A stretch of 64,000 nucleotides of DNA from NCBI RefSeq assembly GCF_014236795.1, contig NZ_CP049017.1:4537001-4601000 (forward strand), written 5' to 3'. Within the stretch, counting starts at the first letter, position 1. The number at the start of each line of letters is the position of its first letter. Below, piece after piece: positions 47,952 through 56,688 of the stretch. The position numbers and the translations under genes are program-made. Below the pieces are notes generated by a model. That model had not been told where the DNA came from. It worked only from the letters and a program-made list of their open reading frames with translations, and made no database searches. The stretch comes from Xanthomonas theicola. Its GTDB lineage: Bacteria; Pseudomonadota; Gammaproteobacteria; Xanthomonadales; Xanthomonadaceae.

Positions 47952-49538
47952 ATGCCGGATCAACGCGACGAGCCACCCGTCGGCGGACTGCGCAAGCTGT
48001 TGTCGCCGCGCCGCCGCGAGCCGGCGGCGCCGGCCGCCTCCACGGTGGCGCCGCGCGGGCATGGTGCCGCGCATCCCGCGCCGGGCGAGCACGCCGATCC
48101 GGCCGCGGTCACCGCGGCGCTGATCCGCCTGTTCAACCACGCCCACGAGCCGCTGGACCTGCTCGGCGCCTTCGCCAATGGCATGGGCAGCCTGCACGGC
48201 GAGCTGGGCGACATGGGCCGGCGACTGCAATCGGCGGCCGCCAGCGGCGACTGGCCCAGCTATGGCCGCGCGCTGCGCCAGCTGATCGACAAGTACATCC
48301 GCACCATCGATGTCGGCGATCCGCTGGCCGGGCCCAGCGACACCGAACGGCTGCGCGACCTGCTGCGCCAGGCGGTGGCCGGCGCGCTGGCCGCGCTGCT
48401 GCACAACCTGCCGGAACTGGCGCACGCGTCGGAGACCGCCGGCGAGGCGCTGCGCCAGTGGCGTCCCGGCCAGCCGCTGGAACCGGTCGCGCAGCGCGTG
48501 CGCGAGCTGTGCCACCAAGTGTCGCTGCGCGCCAGCGACAGCCAGGAGCAGCAGACCCTGCTGCTGGGCCTGTTCGACCTGCTGCTGGAGAACGTCGGCG
48601 AACTGCTCGACGACACCAGCTGGTTGCAGGGCCAGATCGCGGTGGTGCGCGACCTGATCGGCGGCCCGCTGGACCGCTATTCGATCGAGGAAGCGCGCGG
48701 CAGCCTGCGCGAGGTGATCTACAAGCAGGGCCTGCTGAAGCAGGGCATCGCCGAATCCAAGGAGGCGATGAAGGACATGATGGTGTCCTTCGTCGAGAAC
48801 CTGGACGGCATGGCGATCAGCACCGGCGAGTTCCACGACCGCATCGCCGACTATTCGCAGACCGTGCGCGACGCGCGCAGCATCGCCGACCTCAACCGCC
48901 TGCTGCAGGAAGTGCTGCAGGACACCGGCCACGTGCAGCAGCAGGCGCTGCGCGCGCGCGACCACCTGATCGCCGCGCGCCAGGAAGTGGAAGCGGCCGA
49001 GCAGCGCATCCTGCGCCTGGAGCAGGAACTGCAGGACGTCAGCGGGCTGGTGCGGGTCGACCAGCTCACCGGCAGCCTCAACCGGCGCGGGCTGGACGAA
49101 CTGTTCACGCGCGAACTGACGCGTACCGAACGCGGCGCGCAGCCGCTGTGCATCGCGATGCTGGATCTGGACGACTTCCGCAAGCTCAACGAGACCTACG
49201 GCCATCCCGGCGGCGACGCCGCGTTGCGCCACGTGGTCGAGGTGGCACGCACCACGCTGCGCGGCAGCGACGCGATCGCCCGCTTCGGCGGCGAGGAATT
49301 CCTGCTGCTGATGCCCGATTGCACCATCTTCGAAGCCGCCGCGGCGGTGGCCCGGGTGCAGCGCGCCCTGGCCCAGCGCGCGGTGGTGCACGAGGACCAG
49401 CGGGTGTTCGTCAGCTTCAGCGCCGGCGTGGCGCTGCGCCGCGCCGGCGAGACCCAGGACGCGGTGGTCAAGCGCGCCGACTGCGCCCTGTACGAGGCCA
49501 AGAAGGCCGGCAAGAACCGCGTGGTGTCGGCGGATTGA
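47952..49538 (+). CDS. GGDEF diguanylate cyclase with long helical N-terminus
   Basis: The 528-residue cytoplasmic protein has a long alpha-helical sensor or dimerisation region (about 45-365), ending in a coiled coil (AARQEVEAAEQRILRLEQEL). A GGDEF domain follows. The active loop GGEEF is at 446-450, with an I-site RGSD at 437-440 five residues before it, so c-di-GMP product inhibition is expected. DLDDFRKLNETYGHPGGDAA is the metal and substrate segment. There is no transmembrane segment. The start is MPDQRDEPPV; six more upstream residues (MGGGVS) are an alternative. Input signal unknown. Confidence 0.9.
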   Translation: MPDQRDEPPVGGLRKLLSPRRREPAAPAASTVAPRGHGAAHPAPGEHADPAAVTAALIRLFNHAHEPLDLLGAFANGMGSLHGELGDMGRRLQSAAASGDWPSYGRALRQLIDKYIRTIDVGDPLAGPSDTERLRDLLRQAVAGALAALLHNLPELAHASETAGEALRQWRPGQPLEPVAQRVRELCHQVSLRASDSQEQQTLLLGLFDLLLENVGELLDDTSWLQGQIAVVRDLIGGPLDRYSIEEARGSLREVIYKQGLLKQGIAESKEAMKDMMVSFVENLDGMAISTGEFHDRIADYSQTVRDARSIADLNRLLQEVLQDTGHVQQQALRARDHLIAARQEVEAAEQRILRLEQELQDVSGLVRVDQLTGSLNRRGLDELFTRELTRTERGAQPLCIAMLDLDDFRKLNETYGHPGGDAALRHVVEVARTTLRGSDAIARFGGEEFLLLMPDCTIFEAAAAVARVQRALAQRAVVHEDQRVFVSFSAGVALRRAGETQDAVVKRADCALYEAKKAGKNRVVSAD

Positions 49539-49636
49539 GGCCGGGACCCGGGACCGGGACTCGCAAGAGCGTGATCCGGTCGGCGGTGGGCCGCAACGCG
49601 CAGTCGCAGTCCATCCGCACCCGCCGCGCCCGCGTT

Positions 49637-50557
49637 TCACGAGTCCCCAGTCCCGGGTCCGGAGTTCCGCAGCTTCTGGAACAACAACACCGCGCCCAGC
49701 ACCAGCGCGCCGGCGACGATGCCGACCAGTGCATTGCCCAGGCCGCTGACCAGCCCGCCCCACGCGCCCTGCGGCGCGATGCCCTGGATGGCGTGATGCA
49801 GCGGGCCGATGCTGTGCACCAGGATGCCGCCGCCGACCAGGAACATCGCCGCGGTGCCGGCGATCGACAGCACCCGCATCAGCCATGGCGCCAGCCACAG
49901 GATGCCGCGGCCGATCGACGCCGCGGCGGCGCCCTTGCGGGTCAGGTACAGACCCAGGTCGTCGAGTTTGACGATGCCGGCGACCAGGCCGTACACCCCG
50001 ACCGTCATCGCCAGCGCGATCGCCACCAGCACCAGGACCTGCTGGGTGAAGTCGACCCCGGCGACCACGCCCAGCGACAGCACGATGATCTCGGCGGAGA
50101 GGATGAAATCGGTGCGGATCGCGCCCTTGACCTTGTCCTTCTCCAGCGCGACCACGTCCACCTGCGCGTCGGCCAGCGCCTGCAGCTGCTGCGCGTGGCG
50201 CAGCGCGTCCTTGTCCTTGGAGTGCAGGAAGCGGTGCGCCAGCTTCTCCACGCCCTCGTAGCACAGGAATGCGCCGCCGATCATCATCAGCGGGGTGATC
50301 GCCCACGGCAGCCAGGCGCTGATCGCCAGCGCCGCCGGCACCAGGATCGCCTTGTTGACCAGCGAGCCCTTGGCCACCGCCCACACCACCGGCAGCTCGC
50401 GGTCGGCAGTGACCCCGGTGACCTGCTGCGCGTTCAGCGCCAGGTCGTCGCCGAGCACGCCGGCGGTCTTCTTCGCCGCCACCTTGGTCAGGATGGACAC
50501 GTCGTCGAGCAGCGAGGCGATATCGTCGAGCAGGGTGAACAGGCTGGCGCCGGCCAT
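49637..50557 (-). CDS. DUF808 family membrane protein (YedI-like)
   Basis: The 306-residue inner-membrane protein starts [20 protein letters not shown] and continues [20 protein letters not shown], the DUF808 signature. [60 protein letters not shown] and [20 protein letters not shown] give about seven membrane helices. The family is widespread and of unknown function. It is convergent with the GGDEF gene and divergent from the dihydroxyacetone kinase. Confidence 0.9.
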   Translation of the reverse strand: MAGASLFTLLDDIASLLDDVSILTKVAAKKTAGVLGDDLALNAQQVTGVTADRELPVVWAVAKGSLVNKAILVPAALAISAWLPWAITPLMMIGGAFLCYEGVEKLAHRFLHSKDKDALRHAQQLQALADAQVDVVALEKDKVKGAIRTDFILSAEIIVLSLGVVAGVDFTQQVLVLVAIALAMTVGVYGLVAGIVKLDDLGLYLTRKGAAAASIGRGILWLAPWLMRVLSIAGTAAMFLVGGGILVHSIGPLHHAIQGIAPQGAWGGLVSGLGNALVGIVAGALVLGAVLLFQKLRNSGPGTGDS

Positions 50558-50704
50558 GCGGGGATTCCATGCGGGGGAGGAGCGGGGATTCTCGCCGATT
50601 CCGCGCGCCCGGTGGGCGAGCGGCGCCGTGCCCGGCCTCAGCCGCGCATCACGCCGGCTCGGCTAGCGTACGCGGCAGACACCTGCCGCCGCGAAGAAAC
50701 CTCT

Positions 50705-52333
50705 ATGGACCAGTTCCTCACCGCCCCCCGCGCCATCGTCGACGACGTGCTCGACGCCGTCGCCGCGCTGCAGCCGCTGCTGCGCTCGGACCCGGCCAGC
50801 GGCACCCGCATCGTGTTGCAGGCCGAGCGCGACCCGGCGCAGGTCGCGGTGCTGTCCGGCGGCGGCGCCGGCCACGAACCGGCCCACGCCGGCTTCGTCG
50901 GCCCCGGCATGCTCAGCGGCGCGATCGCCGGCGACCTGTTCGCCTCGCCGGGGGTGGAAGCGGTGCTGGCCGCGATCCGCGCCTGCGCCGACGCGCCCGG
51001 GGTGCTGCTGGTGATCAAGAACTACACCGGCGACCGGCTCAACTTCGGCCTGGCCGCCGAGCGCGCCCGCGCCGAAGGCATCGACGTGGCCAGCGTGCTG
51101 GTCGCCGACGACATCGCCCTGCCCGGCACCGCGCAGCCGCGCGGCCTCGCCGGCACCGTGCTGGTGCACAAGTACGCCGGCCACCTGGCGCGCGAAGGGG
51201 TGGCGCTGGCGGAATTGGCGCGCCGCAGCCAGGCCTTCGCCGACCGCTTGCTGTCGCTGGGCATGGCCCTGTCCAGCTGCACCGTGCCGGGCCAGCACGC
51301 CGGCCGCCGCGCGCCGGAACTGGGCCTGGGCATCCACAACGAACCGGGCGCGCGCAAGGTGCAGCCGGACACGGTCCAGGACGCGCTGGCGCTGGTGCTG
51401 GAGCCGCTGCTGGCGCGGGCCGATGCGCGCTACGGCGCCGGTGCCCCGCTGGTGCTGATGCTCAACGACCTGGGCGGCTGTTCCACCCAGGAACTGGGCG
51501 TACTGGCGCGGCTGGCGCTGCAGCGGATCGGCGTGGCGCGGGTGGCGTTGACGACGCTGCCGGCGGCGCTGATGACCTCGATGGACATGCACGGCTTCTC
51601 CATCACCCTGGCCCCGGCCGATGCCGACGTGCTCGCCGCGCTGCAGGCGCCGGTGCAGACCCTGGGCTGGCCCGGCGTGCGCGTGCCGCACGCGCCCGTC
51701 CACTTCGCCCCGGCGCTGTCGCGCAGCGACGCGCACCGGCACGGCGCCCGCGACGCGCGGCGCGGCGCGGCGCTGGCGCGGGTCGCGCAGGCGCTGCTCG
51801 CCGCGCAGGCGGCGCTGGACGCGCTGGATGCGCAGACCGGCGACGGCGATGCCGGCAGCACCTTCGCCGCCGGCGCCCACGCGCTGCAGCAGGCGCTGCA
51901 CGCGGACGCGCTGGCGACGGGGACCGACGCGGCGCTGGCGCACGGCCTGGCGGCGACGATCGAGCGCAGCATGGGCGGTTCCAGCGGCGTGCTGCTGTCG
52001 ATCCTGTTCACCACCGCAGCCACCGACCTGGAGGCCGGGCGCGGCTGGGTGGCGGCGCTGCAGGCCGGCGTGGCGCGGATGCAACACTACGGCGGCGCGC
52101 AGCGCGGCGATCGCACCATGCTCGACGCGCTGCTGCCGGCGCTGGAGGCCTTGGCGCAGGGCGATGGCTTCGCCGCCGCGGCGCGCGCGGCACGTGCCGG
52201 CGCCGATGCCACCGCGCAACTGACCCGGGCCCGTGCCGGCCGCTCGGCCGCGGTGCCCGCGGACGCGCTGCGCGGCGTGGTCGATCCCGGCGCCGAGGCG
52301 GTGGCGCGTGCATTCGCCGCATGGGATCGATGA
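50705..52333 (+). CDS. Dihydroxyacetone kinase, fused DhaK-DhaL (ATP type)
   Basis: The 542-residue enzyme phosphorylates dihydroxyacetone to DHAP with ATP. The N-terminal DhaK domain (about 1-325) has VLSGGGAGHEPAHAGFVGPG, MLSGAIAGDLFASP and KNYTGDRLNFGLAAERA; His211 in LGIHNEPGARK is the covalent substrate histidine. A linker leads to the DhaL ATP domain, with DAQTGDGDAGSTFAAGAHAL, ERSMGGSSGVLLSILF and GDRTMLDALLPALEAL. DhaK-DhaL fusion marks the ATP-dependent (Citrobacter-type) class rather than the PTS class. It appears monocistronic and is followed by a REP arm. Confidence 0.92.
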   Translation: MDQFLTAPRAIVDDVLDAVAALQPLLRSDPASGTRIVLQAERDPAQVAVLSGGGAGHEPAHAGFVGPGMLSGAIAGDLFASPGVEAVLAAIRACADAPGVLLVIKNYTGDRLNFGLAAERARAEGIDVASVLVADDIALPGTAQPRGLAGTVLVHKYAGHLAREGVALAELARRSQAFADRLLSLGMALSSCTVPGQHAGRRAPELGLGIHNEPGARKVQPDTVQDALALVLEPLLARADARYGAGAPLVLMLNDLGGCSTQELGVLARLALQRIGVARVALTTLPAALMTSMDMHGFSITLAPADADVLAALQAPVQTLGWPGVRVPHAPVHFAPALSRSDAHRHGARDARRGAALARVAQALLAAQAALDALDAQTGDGDAGSTFAAGAHALQQALHADALATGTDAALAHGLAATIERSMGGSSGVLLSILFTTAATDLEAGRGWVAALQAGVARMQHYGGAQRGDRTMLDALLPALEALAQGDGFAAAARAARAGADATAQLTRARAGRSAAVPADALRGVVDPGAEAVARAFAAWDR

Positions 52334-52368
52334 ACGCCGGCAATGCGCCCAGCCGGACAAACGCGTGC

Positions 52369-52395
52369 CTGTAGAAGCGGCTTCAGCCGCGACAG
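52369..52395. repeat. REP-family element
   Basis: CTGTAGAAGCGGCTTCAGCC followed by GCGACAG is a near-consensus REP copy with the internal palindrome AGCGGCTTCAGCCGC. It lies between the dihydroxyacetone kinase and the broken EamA gene. Confidence 0.75.
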
Positions 52396-52808
52396 AACCG
52401 CCGCCGATCCGGCGCGCGCCGAGGGCGCCGAGGGCGATCAGCACGATCGCCAGCAGCGCCAGCAGCAACCCGGCGCGGTTCCAGGCGCGGGTCTGCTCGC
52501 CCGAAGGCCGGCATGCCGAGCAATGCGTCCAGGCCGATCACGCCTAGGTTCATCGCCGCCAACACCGCCGCCGGGCCGTCCGGCAGCGCCTGGTGCGCGC
52601 GCATGTAGAACAGGATGTTGCCGAAGTTGAGCGTTCCCAGCCGCATGCCGGCGCCGAGGTTGCGCCAGGCCAGTGCCTGGTGTTCGCGCAGATGCCGCCA
52701 CCGCTGCACGCCGAGCAGCAGCACGAAGGCGAGCGCGAACGCCGACAGCAGCGACGCAGCGAACGGCGTGCCGGCCTGGGCGATGCGCTTGAGCAGTACG
52801 TCGATCAT
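52396..52808 (-). pseudogene. DMT/EamA-type transporter fragment, frameshifted
   Basis: The minus-strand frame has IDVLLKRIAQAGTPFAASLL, SAFALAFVLLLGVQRWRHL and GTLNFGNILFYMRAHQALPD, typical of the C-terminal half of an EamA-type permease. After LLGMPAFG one extra G (TTCGGGCGAGCAG instead of TTCGGCGAGCAG, near 52498) shifts the frame. The final helix (LLALLAIVLIALGALGARR) continues in the other frame into the REP element. The 5' half is missing too: sequence upstream of 52808 is unrelated. Confidence 0.65.
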
Positions 52809-52948
52809 TCAGCAGCGCCGAGACCAGCACGCTGCACACCGCACTCGGGAGAACGAACGCCACGCGCAGTGGATCCGGTCGGGGAAAGAAAACGCTGCGT
52901 GCGAACGGCCGGCATGTGGCCTGCACCCAGCCCCGGTATCATGACCGC

Positions 52949-53614
52949 ATGACCTCTCCCGCTTTCCCCACCGAATCCGGCGCGTTGACGCTGGACGGCC
53001 CCGTCGGCCCGATCGAGGCCGCGGTCGATCTTCCCGATGCCGAGGTGGCCGCCTTGCCGGTCGCCGCGATCGTCTGCCACCCGCTGTCCACCGAGGGCGG
53101 CACCATGCACAACAAGGTGGTGGCGATGGTCGTGCGCGCGCTGCGCGAACTCGGTGTGCAGGTGGTGCGCTTCAATTTTCGTGGCGTCGGCGCCTCTGCC
53201 GGCAGCTTCGACCACGGCGACGGCGAGCAGCAGGACCTGGCCGCGGTGGCGGCCTGGGTCCGCACGCAGCGCCCGCGCGACGCGTTGTGGCTGGCCGGCT
53301 TCAGCTTCGGCGCCTACGTGTCGCTGCGCGCCAGCGCCGCGTTGCAGCCGCAGGCGCTGGTGTCGATCGCCCCGCCCGCCGGGCGCTGGGATTTCGCCGG
53401 CGTGGAGCCGCCGCCGCACTGGCTGGTGATCCAGGGCGACGCCGACGAGATCGTCGATCCGCAGGCCGTGTACGACTGGCTGGACACGTTGCAGCAACGG
53501 CCCGTGCTGGTCCGCATGCCCGACACCGGCCATTTCTTCCACCGCAAGCTGATCGACCTGCGCGGCGCCTTGCAGCACGAGGTCAAGGCATGGTTGCCGA
53601 CGGCGCAGGCCTGA
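52949..53614 (+). CDS. Alpha/beta hydrolase family protein
   Basis: The 221-residue protein has the short alpha/beta-hydrolase layout. CHPLSTEGGTMHNKVV forms the oxyanion strand and loop (about 45-60). The nucleophile elbow is GFSFGAYVS with Ser near 116, and VIQGDADEIVDPQAVYDW holds the acid. The catalytic His is in MPDTGHFFHRKL. This matches the small dienelactone-hydrolase-like group often linked to zapE in this lineage. Substrate unknown. The start MTSPAFPTES is preferred over an upstream ATG at 52916. zapE follows with little spacing, suggesting one unit. Confidence 0.85.
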   Translation: MTSPAFPTESGALTLDGPVGPIEAAVDLPDAEVAALPVAAIVCHPLSTEGGTMHNKVVAMVVRALRELGVQVVRFNFRGVGASAGSFDHGDGEQQDLAAVAAWVRTQRPRDALWLAGFSFGAYVSLRASAALQPQALVSIAPPAGRWDFAGVEPPPHWLVIQGDADEIVDPQAVYDWLDTLQQRPVLVRMPDTGHFFHRKLIDLRGALQHEVKAWLPTAQA

Positions 53615-53678
53615 GCGCGCCGTGGTCGCGAGCGGCGGCCGCACGGCGCCGCGTCCGGCGTTGCGCGGGCCGCGGCCG

Positions 53679-54776
53679 GTGAGCGCGGCCGCGACGCCCT
53701 CGCAACGCTATGCCGAGGGCGTCGCCCGCGGCGACTGGCGCGACGATCCGGCGCAACATGCCGCGCTGGCCGAGCTCGACCGCATCCACGGCGCGCTCGT
53801 GGACAGCGCCCAGGACGGCTGGCTGGATCGCCTGGCCGCGTTCTGGAAAAAGCCCGAGCCGGTGCGCGGCCTGTACTTCTGGGGCGGCGTGGGCCGCGGC
53901 AAGACCTTCCTGGTCGACCTGTTCTACGATGGCTTGCCGATCGAGCAGAAGTACCGCACCCACTTCCACCGTTTCATGCGCGGCGTGCACGAACGCCTGC
54001 GCGAGCATGCCGGGCAGAGCGATCCGCTGGCCAGGATCGCGCAGGAATGGCGCGCGCAGCTGCGCGTGCTGGTGCTGGACGAGTTCTTCGTCACCGACAT
54101 CGGCGATGCGATGCTGCTGGCGCGGTTGCTGGAGCGCCTGTTCGCCGAGGGCATGACCCTGGTCGCCACCTCCAACACCGCGCCGCAGGACCTGTACCCC
54201 AATGGGCTGCAGCGCGAGCGCTTCCTGCCGGCGATCGCGCTGCTGCAGAAATACTGCGTGGAGTTGTACGCCGAAGGCGCCGAGGACTACCGCATGCGTG
54301 CGCTGACCCGCTCGTCGGTGTACCGCGCGCCGCTGGATGCGCAGTCCGACCCCTGGCTGGACGGGCGCTGGGGCGAGCTCAGCGGCAACACGCCGGCGCG
54401 CAGCGGCAACATCGTCATCGAGGCGCGCAAGATCGCGGTGCGCAGCCGCGGCAAGAGCATCGTCTGGTTCGACTTCGCCGCGCTGTGCGAAGGCCCGCGC
54501 GGGCCGGTGGACTACATCGAGATCGCGCACGAGTTCAACACCGTGCTGCTCGGCGGCATTCCGCACTTCGACCGCATGAACGAGGACGCGGCGCGGCGCT
54601 TCGTCAACCTGATCGACGAACTGTACGACCGCCAGGTCAACCTGGTGTGCACCGCGCAGGATCCGCCGCCGCAGCTGTACAGCGGCGAGCGCCTGGCCGG
54701 TGCGTTCGAGCGCACCGCCTCGCGCCTGATCGAGATGCAGAGCGCCGACTACCTGGCCACCGCGCACCGCGCCTGA
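53679..54776 (+). CDS. zapE: Cell division ATPase ZapE
   Basis: ZapE is an AFG1-like P-loop ATPase that associates with the division ring. The 365-residue product starts at GTG 53679 (VSAAATPSQRYAEGVARGDW); an in-frame GTG at 53622 would add 19 low-complexity residues. Walker A is GGVGRGKTFLVDLFY at about 68-82, Walker B VLVLDEFFVTDIGDAM, with sensor-type ATSNTAPQDLYPNGLQRERF and SPRY-like KIAVRSRGKSIVWFDFAALC in the C-terminal half. The family tail ASRLIEMQSADYL is present. It is immediately downstream of the hydrolase. Confidence 0.93.
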   Translation: MSAAATPSQRYAEGVARGDWRDDPAQHAALAELDRIHGALVDSAQDGWLDRLAAFWKKPEPVRGLYFWGGVGRGKTFLVDLFYDGLPIEQKYRTHFHRFMRGVHERLREHAGQSDPLARIAQEWRAQLRVLVLDEFFVTDIGDAMLLARLLERLFAEGMTLVATSNTAPQDLYPNGLQRERFLPAIALLQKYCVELYAEGAEDYRMRALTRSSVYRAPLDAQSDPWLDGRWGELSGNTPARSGNIVIEARKIAVRSRGKSIVWFDFAALCEGPRGPVDYIEIAHEFNTVLLGGIPHFDRMNEDAARRFVNLIDELYDRQVNLVCTAQDPPPQLYSGERLAGAFERTASRLIEMQSADYLATAHRA

Positions 54777-54933
54777 GCGCGGTGCCGACGCCGCGCAGGC
54801 AATGCCCTTCCAGGTGCCGGTACGCCCGATGTGCGCCAGGCTTTCCCTGTGGGAGCGACTCCGGTTGGCCTCGGGCCATCAGCTGCGACGAGCGAAGCGG
54901 CAGGCAACTGGACCGGTGCGAGCTGAGATTCTT

Positions 54934-54962
54934 GCAATTAAATAGTGCACTATGTAAATTGC
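54934..54962. promoter_or_regulatory. Candidate OhrR operator upstream of ohrR
   Basis: An imperfect AT-rich palindrome centred on GTGCAC (54945-54950) spans GCAATTAAATAGTGCAC and its mirror TATGTAAATTGC just before the OhrR start. A related AT-rich stretch (TTAATTAAG...GTGCTATTAAAT) lies at 55474-55500 before ohr. OhrR is known to repress its own and the ohr promoter; binding here is inferred. Confidence 0.65.
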
Positions 54963-54966
54963 GCCC

Positions 54967-55434
54967 ATGCCGAAAAAGCGCACCCCTGCCGAGATCCCCA
55001 GCCGCGATGCGGCGCTGCAGCTGGATCAGCAACTGTGTTTCGCGCTGTACTCGGCCAACCTGGCCATGCACAAGCTCTATCGCGGCCTGCTCAAGGAGCT
55101 GCACCTGACCTATCCGCAGTACCTGGTGATGCTGGTGCTGTGGGAGACGGACGCGCGGACGGTCGGCGCGATCGGCGAGCGCTTGTTCCTGGATTCGGCC
55201 ACGCTGACCCCGCTGCTGAAGCGGCTGCAGGCGAGCGGCCTGGTGACCCGGACGCGGTCCGCCGACGACGAGCGCCAGGTCGTGGTGCGCCTGACCACGG
55301 CCGGCCGCGCATTGCGCGGCAAGGCCGGCGCGGTGCCCGAGCAGGTGGTCTGCGCGGCGGCGTGCTCGCTGCAGGACCTGCGCCAGCTCAAGCAGCAAGT
55401 GGAGACCTTGCGCGGCAACCTGGGCGGCGGCTGA
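54967..55434 (+). CDS. ohrR: MarR-family organic-peroxide sensor OhrR
   Basis: The 155-residue MarR-type repressor senses organic hydroperoxides through a reactive N-terminal cysteine, here Cys24 in [17 protein letters not shown]. The winged HTH is [20 protein letters not shown] followed by [18 protein letters not shown]. Two further cysteines near the C-terminus (VCAAAC) could provide the resolving thiol, as in Xanthomonas OhrR. The gene is followed by ohr after 111 bases with its own AT-rich promoter region. Confidence 0.92.
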   Translation: MPKKRTPAEIPSRDAALQLDQQLCFALYSANLAMHKLYRGLLKELHLTYPQYLVMLVLWETDARTVGAIGERLFLDSATLTPLLKRLQASGLVTRTRSADDERQVVVRLTTAGRALRGKAGAVPEQVVCAAACSLQDLRQLKQQVETLRGNLGGG

Positions 55435-55545
55435 CGCCGTTGCCACGAAGCTGACGCCGTTCCATGACGTTTCGTTAATTAAGTCGTGTGCTATTAAATA
55501 GCTATCAATCAACCGGCGCGACGCGCCTCACCAGGAGCAACCACC

Positions 55546-55977
55546 ATGGCCTCACCCGAACAGATCCTCTACACCGCCCATGTCACCGCGACCGGCGGCC
55601 GCGAAGGCCGCGCCGTGTCCTCCGACCAGACGCTGGACGTGAAGCTGTCCACCCCGCGCGAACTGGGCGGCGCCGGCGGCGACGGCACCAATCCGGAGCA
55701 GTTGTTCGCGGCCGGCTATTCGGCTTGCTTCATCGGCGCGATGAAGGCGGTGGCCGGGCAGCAAAAGCAGAAGTTGCCTGGCCAGATCAGCATCGAAGGC
55801 AGCGTCGGCATCGGCCAGATCCCCGACGGTTTCGGCATCGCGGTGGAACTGCGCATCGCCGTGCCGGGCATGCCGCGCGAGGAACTGCGGGCGCTGGTCG
55901 ACAAGGCGCACCAGGTCTGCCCGTACTCCAACGCGACCCGCGGCAACATCGACGTGAACCTGGTCGTCCTCGACTGA
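55546..55977 (+). CDS. ohr: Organic hydroperoxide resistance protein Ohr
   Basis: Ohr is a thiol peroxidase that reduces organic hydroperoxides, using lipoyl groups as reductant. The 143-residue protein starts [20 protein letters not shown] and has the peroxidatic Cys61 in [15 protein letters not shown] and the resolving Cys125 in [14 protein letters not shown], with Arg19 and Glu51 typical of the active site. GGAGCAACC precedes the start. It forms a regulon with ohrR immediately upstream. Confidence 0.95.
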   Translation: MASPEQILYTAHVTATGGREGRAVSSDQTLDVKLSTPRELGGAGGDGTNPEQLFAAGYSACFIGAMKAVAGQQKQKLPGQISIEGSVGIGQIPDGFGIAVELRIAVPGMPREELRALVDKAHQVCPYSNATRGNIDVNLVVLD

Positions 55978-56267
55978 GTCGCGCGTGCCGGACGCCGCGC
56001 CACGCGCGCGGCGCGGCGGAACCGGCTGCGGCATGCCCCGTGCGGTACCGCCAGCCACGTGCACGGTGCCTGCAGTGGTTAATGGACGCACGCCCGCTGG
56101 AGCGGGCGCAGCGCTGGCCAGTGCGTGCGCGCCGCCGCCGTCGGGGCCGCGGCGGCGTTCCGCTGCGTGCGTCCGGACCGTGGCGGCGGCCTGGATCGGG
56201 CATCCGGCGGCGCCGCGGCGGCAAACCGTTGCCAGGCTTGGCTTTCCATTTTTAACTACATTTAGCG
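55978..56267. other. Gene-free stretch before the nrdA leader
   Basis: About 290 bases between the ohr stop and the nrdA promoter. No convincing gene is seen. A lower-GC stretch at 56235-56265 (CCATTTTTAACTACATTTAG) may help promoter opening. Confidence 0.4.
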
Positions 56268-56296
56268 TTGACGCGGCCAGGCGACCACACTATCTT
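56268..56296 (+). promoter_or_regulatory. Sigma70-like promoter of the nrd unit
   Basis: TTGACG at 56268-56273 and TATCTT at 56291-56296 are separated by exactly 17 bases. Transcription would begin near 56303, just at the start of the riboswitch. This is the clearest sigma70-type promoter in the window. Confidence 0.65.
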
Positions 56297-56500
56297 GTGG
56301 TGGTCGGTTCCAGCGGCCACCAGGCCGCGGGATCAAAAGGAAAGCCGGTGCGGCGCGCGAGTGCTCAGGCCGGCGCTGCCCCGCAGCGGTAATTGGGAAC
56401 GAACCCGTCACCCGCACTGGGGCACTTGCCCTGGGAAGCGACGGGCCAGGAACCGGCCACCGGCCGCGTGCCCATAAGCCCGAGACCTGCCGACAGCCGC
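56297..56500 (+). ncRNA. Cobalamin riboswitch upstream of nrdA
   Basis: The leader carries the hallmarks of the B12-sensing RNA. GATCAAAAGGAAAGCCGGTG lies at 56330-56349, CGCTGCCCCGCAGCGGTAA at about 56374-56392, a paired region with CACTGG and GGGAAGCGACGGGCC follows, and the B12-box AAGCCCGAGACCTGCC is at 56476-56491. Cobalamin binding normally switches off expression. Here it would lower the class I reductase when B12 is plentiful, a logic known where a B12-dependent class II reductase also exists. No nrdJ is in this window. Confidence 0.88.
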
Positions 56501-56522
56501 GCGAAGCACACAGCGCGGCGCC

Positions 56523-56563
56523 GACCGTTGCATCTCCGGGGGGGAGAGGGTCGGTGCAACGGT
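56523..56563 (+). promoter_or_regulatory. Candidate riboswitch expression platform hairpin
   Basis: ACCGTTGCA at 56524-56532 pairs with TGCAACGGT at 56555-56563 around a loop containing CCGGGGGGGAGAGGG. The purine-rich loop is not followed by a T-run, so it may act by pairing with other leader segments or by a Rho-type mechanism. It lies between the B12 box and the nrdA start. Role inferred. Confidence 0.45.
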
Positions 56564-56688
56564 GACCGCCCGCAGGCTCGCACCTGCGCCTCGCGGTCGC
56601 TGCGGCGCCGCGTCCCCACCCTGCTGATCCGGTCGGACCGCTGCCTGCGGGGGTCAGGCCGCCGGGTGCACCACGCTTGGAGACCTTC

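Noticed and set aside
47909..52333. A very long open frame on the plus strand across the GGDEF, DUF808 and dihydroxyacetone kinase region
   Set aside because: Only its last part is a real gene (dihydroxyacetone kinase). The rest translates to Arg/Ala/Gly-rich low-complexity sequence and overlaps well-supported genes in other frames.
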